Assembly: GCA_963922205.1 (NCBI GenBank)
Contig: CAWUHX010000124.1
Coordinates: 434,001 to 498,000 of the forward strand
Length of the DNA stretch: 64,000 nt
DNA from: Romanomermis culicivorax
Taxonomy: Eukaryota > Nematoda > Enoplea > Mermithida > Mermithidae
Direction: 5' to 3'
Shown: positions 63,609 to 64,000 of the stretch, in pieces
Numbering within the stretch: position 1 is the stretch's first letter
Layout: each line of letters starts with the position of its first letter
The notes under the pieces: generated by a model
Told to the model about the DNA's origin: nothing
Seen by the model: only the letters and a program-made list of their open reading frames with translations
Database searches by the model: none
Position numbers and translations under genes: made by a program

Positions 63609-64000
63609 TGTTGGGGATGTGCTTACGGCAGTAGCAATCCCACATCTATGCAAAATTGGTGAATCGACAAAGTTACGATTCCACCAAAAAGGAAGAAAAC
63701 ATTATTATTATTCGTGTTTACCTTCGCAATTTTGGTGTGTTTCGGGCGAGTCGCATCCGTTATAAATTGTATTGTACTGTTTCGCCTAGTAAAGGCAGAC
63801 GCTGACAGCCCCACACCATATTTGCATAATATTATTATAATAATTATTTATTATTTATACGATTATTATTACTCGCGCATTGAGCGGTTGGAGGGAGTCG
63901 TCTTACACGGGAGCCAAGCCAAGGTGAAGCCCCAGTCCTTTTGGATATTATCGAAGTGAGTTCTGTGTATTTGTGTGAACCTTTAGGAGGCATCTGGGGA
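63609..64000 (+). repeat. 3' LTR, cut by window end
   Basis: The first 392 bases match the 5' LTR without gaps. Three differences: 5' LTR G52909 versus A63755, A53029 versus G63875, T53061 versus C63907 (approximate positions). Confidence 0.93.

Larger units (their letters stand above)
52763..64000 (+). mobile_element. Ty3/gypsy-type LTR retrotransposon with downstream exonuclease gene
   Basis: Two LTRs in direct orientation lie exactly 10,846 bp apart (TGTTGGGGATG at 52763 and 63609). Order: LTR, primer site, gag scrap, pol, spacer, spliced exonuclease ORF, 3' non-coding region, LTR (cut by the window edge). LTR identity over the 392 comparable bases is 389/392, so the copy is young and moved as one unit, including the exonuclease gene. 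Target duplication cannot be checked because the right flank is outside; the left five bases are GCTGT. Confidence 0.92.

Overview
The window is nuclear DNA of an invertebrate animal: AT-rich, with GT-AG introns (some only 58-69 bp), recognisable metazoan genes and a very heavy load of transposon relics. A BESS-like motif in two genes hints at an arthropod, but I cannot name the taxon.

Layout. (1) 1-15.4 kb is the gene-rich left part: the last four exons of gamma-tubulin (+), a complete six-exon enolase-phosphatase E1/ENOPH1 gene (-), and a five-exon RRM protein gene (-). A foldback of about 2.6 kb sits in an ENOPH1 intron. (2) 15.4-44 kb holds no confident host gene. It is a stack of mobile elements: LINE fragments (the assignable ones all reading on the minus strand), hAT-like elements with exact 8-bp target-site duplications, several short non-autonomous families whose ends begin CATAC, foldback elements, a probable solo LTR, and G/C homopolymer tracts. 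Nesting two or three deep can be read directly from the duplications. (3) 44.0-51.4 kb carries a second RRM gene (+, six exons), a paralogue of the first: same RRM, same phase-0 intron inside RNP1, same C-terminal helical motif. Its 3.9-kb intron holds a nested pair of transposons. (4) 52.76 kb to the window end is one LTR retrotransposon of the Ty3/gypsy type; the 3' LTR runs off the edge.

The LTR element is the most unusual object. Its LTRs differ at 3 of 392 comparable positions, so insertion is recent. Directly after the 5' LTR comes a long pol ORF (C-terminal half of protease, RT, RNase H, integrase with D,D35E and a GPY-type tail); no normal gag is present. Downstream of pol, where an env would lie, is a spliced second gene of 1364 codons with a DEDDy 3'-5' exonuclease domain of the RNase D/WRN type, long disordered and acidic/basic stretches, a helical C-terminal domain and an Arg/Gly-rich tail. 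A 621-bp intron separates its first 37 codons from the rest. I know of no described retrotransposon with this arrangement, though I could not search.

How the parts relate: the host genes are independent housekeeping or regulatory genes; the transposons have filled the space between the two RRM paralogues and several introns. The three LTR differences are all CpG transitions, which suggests methylated DNA, and the TGA ending ORF2 may be another such change.
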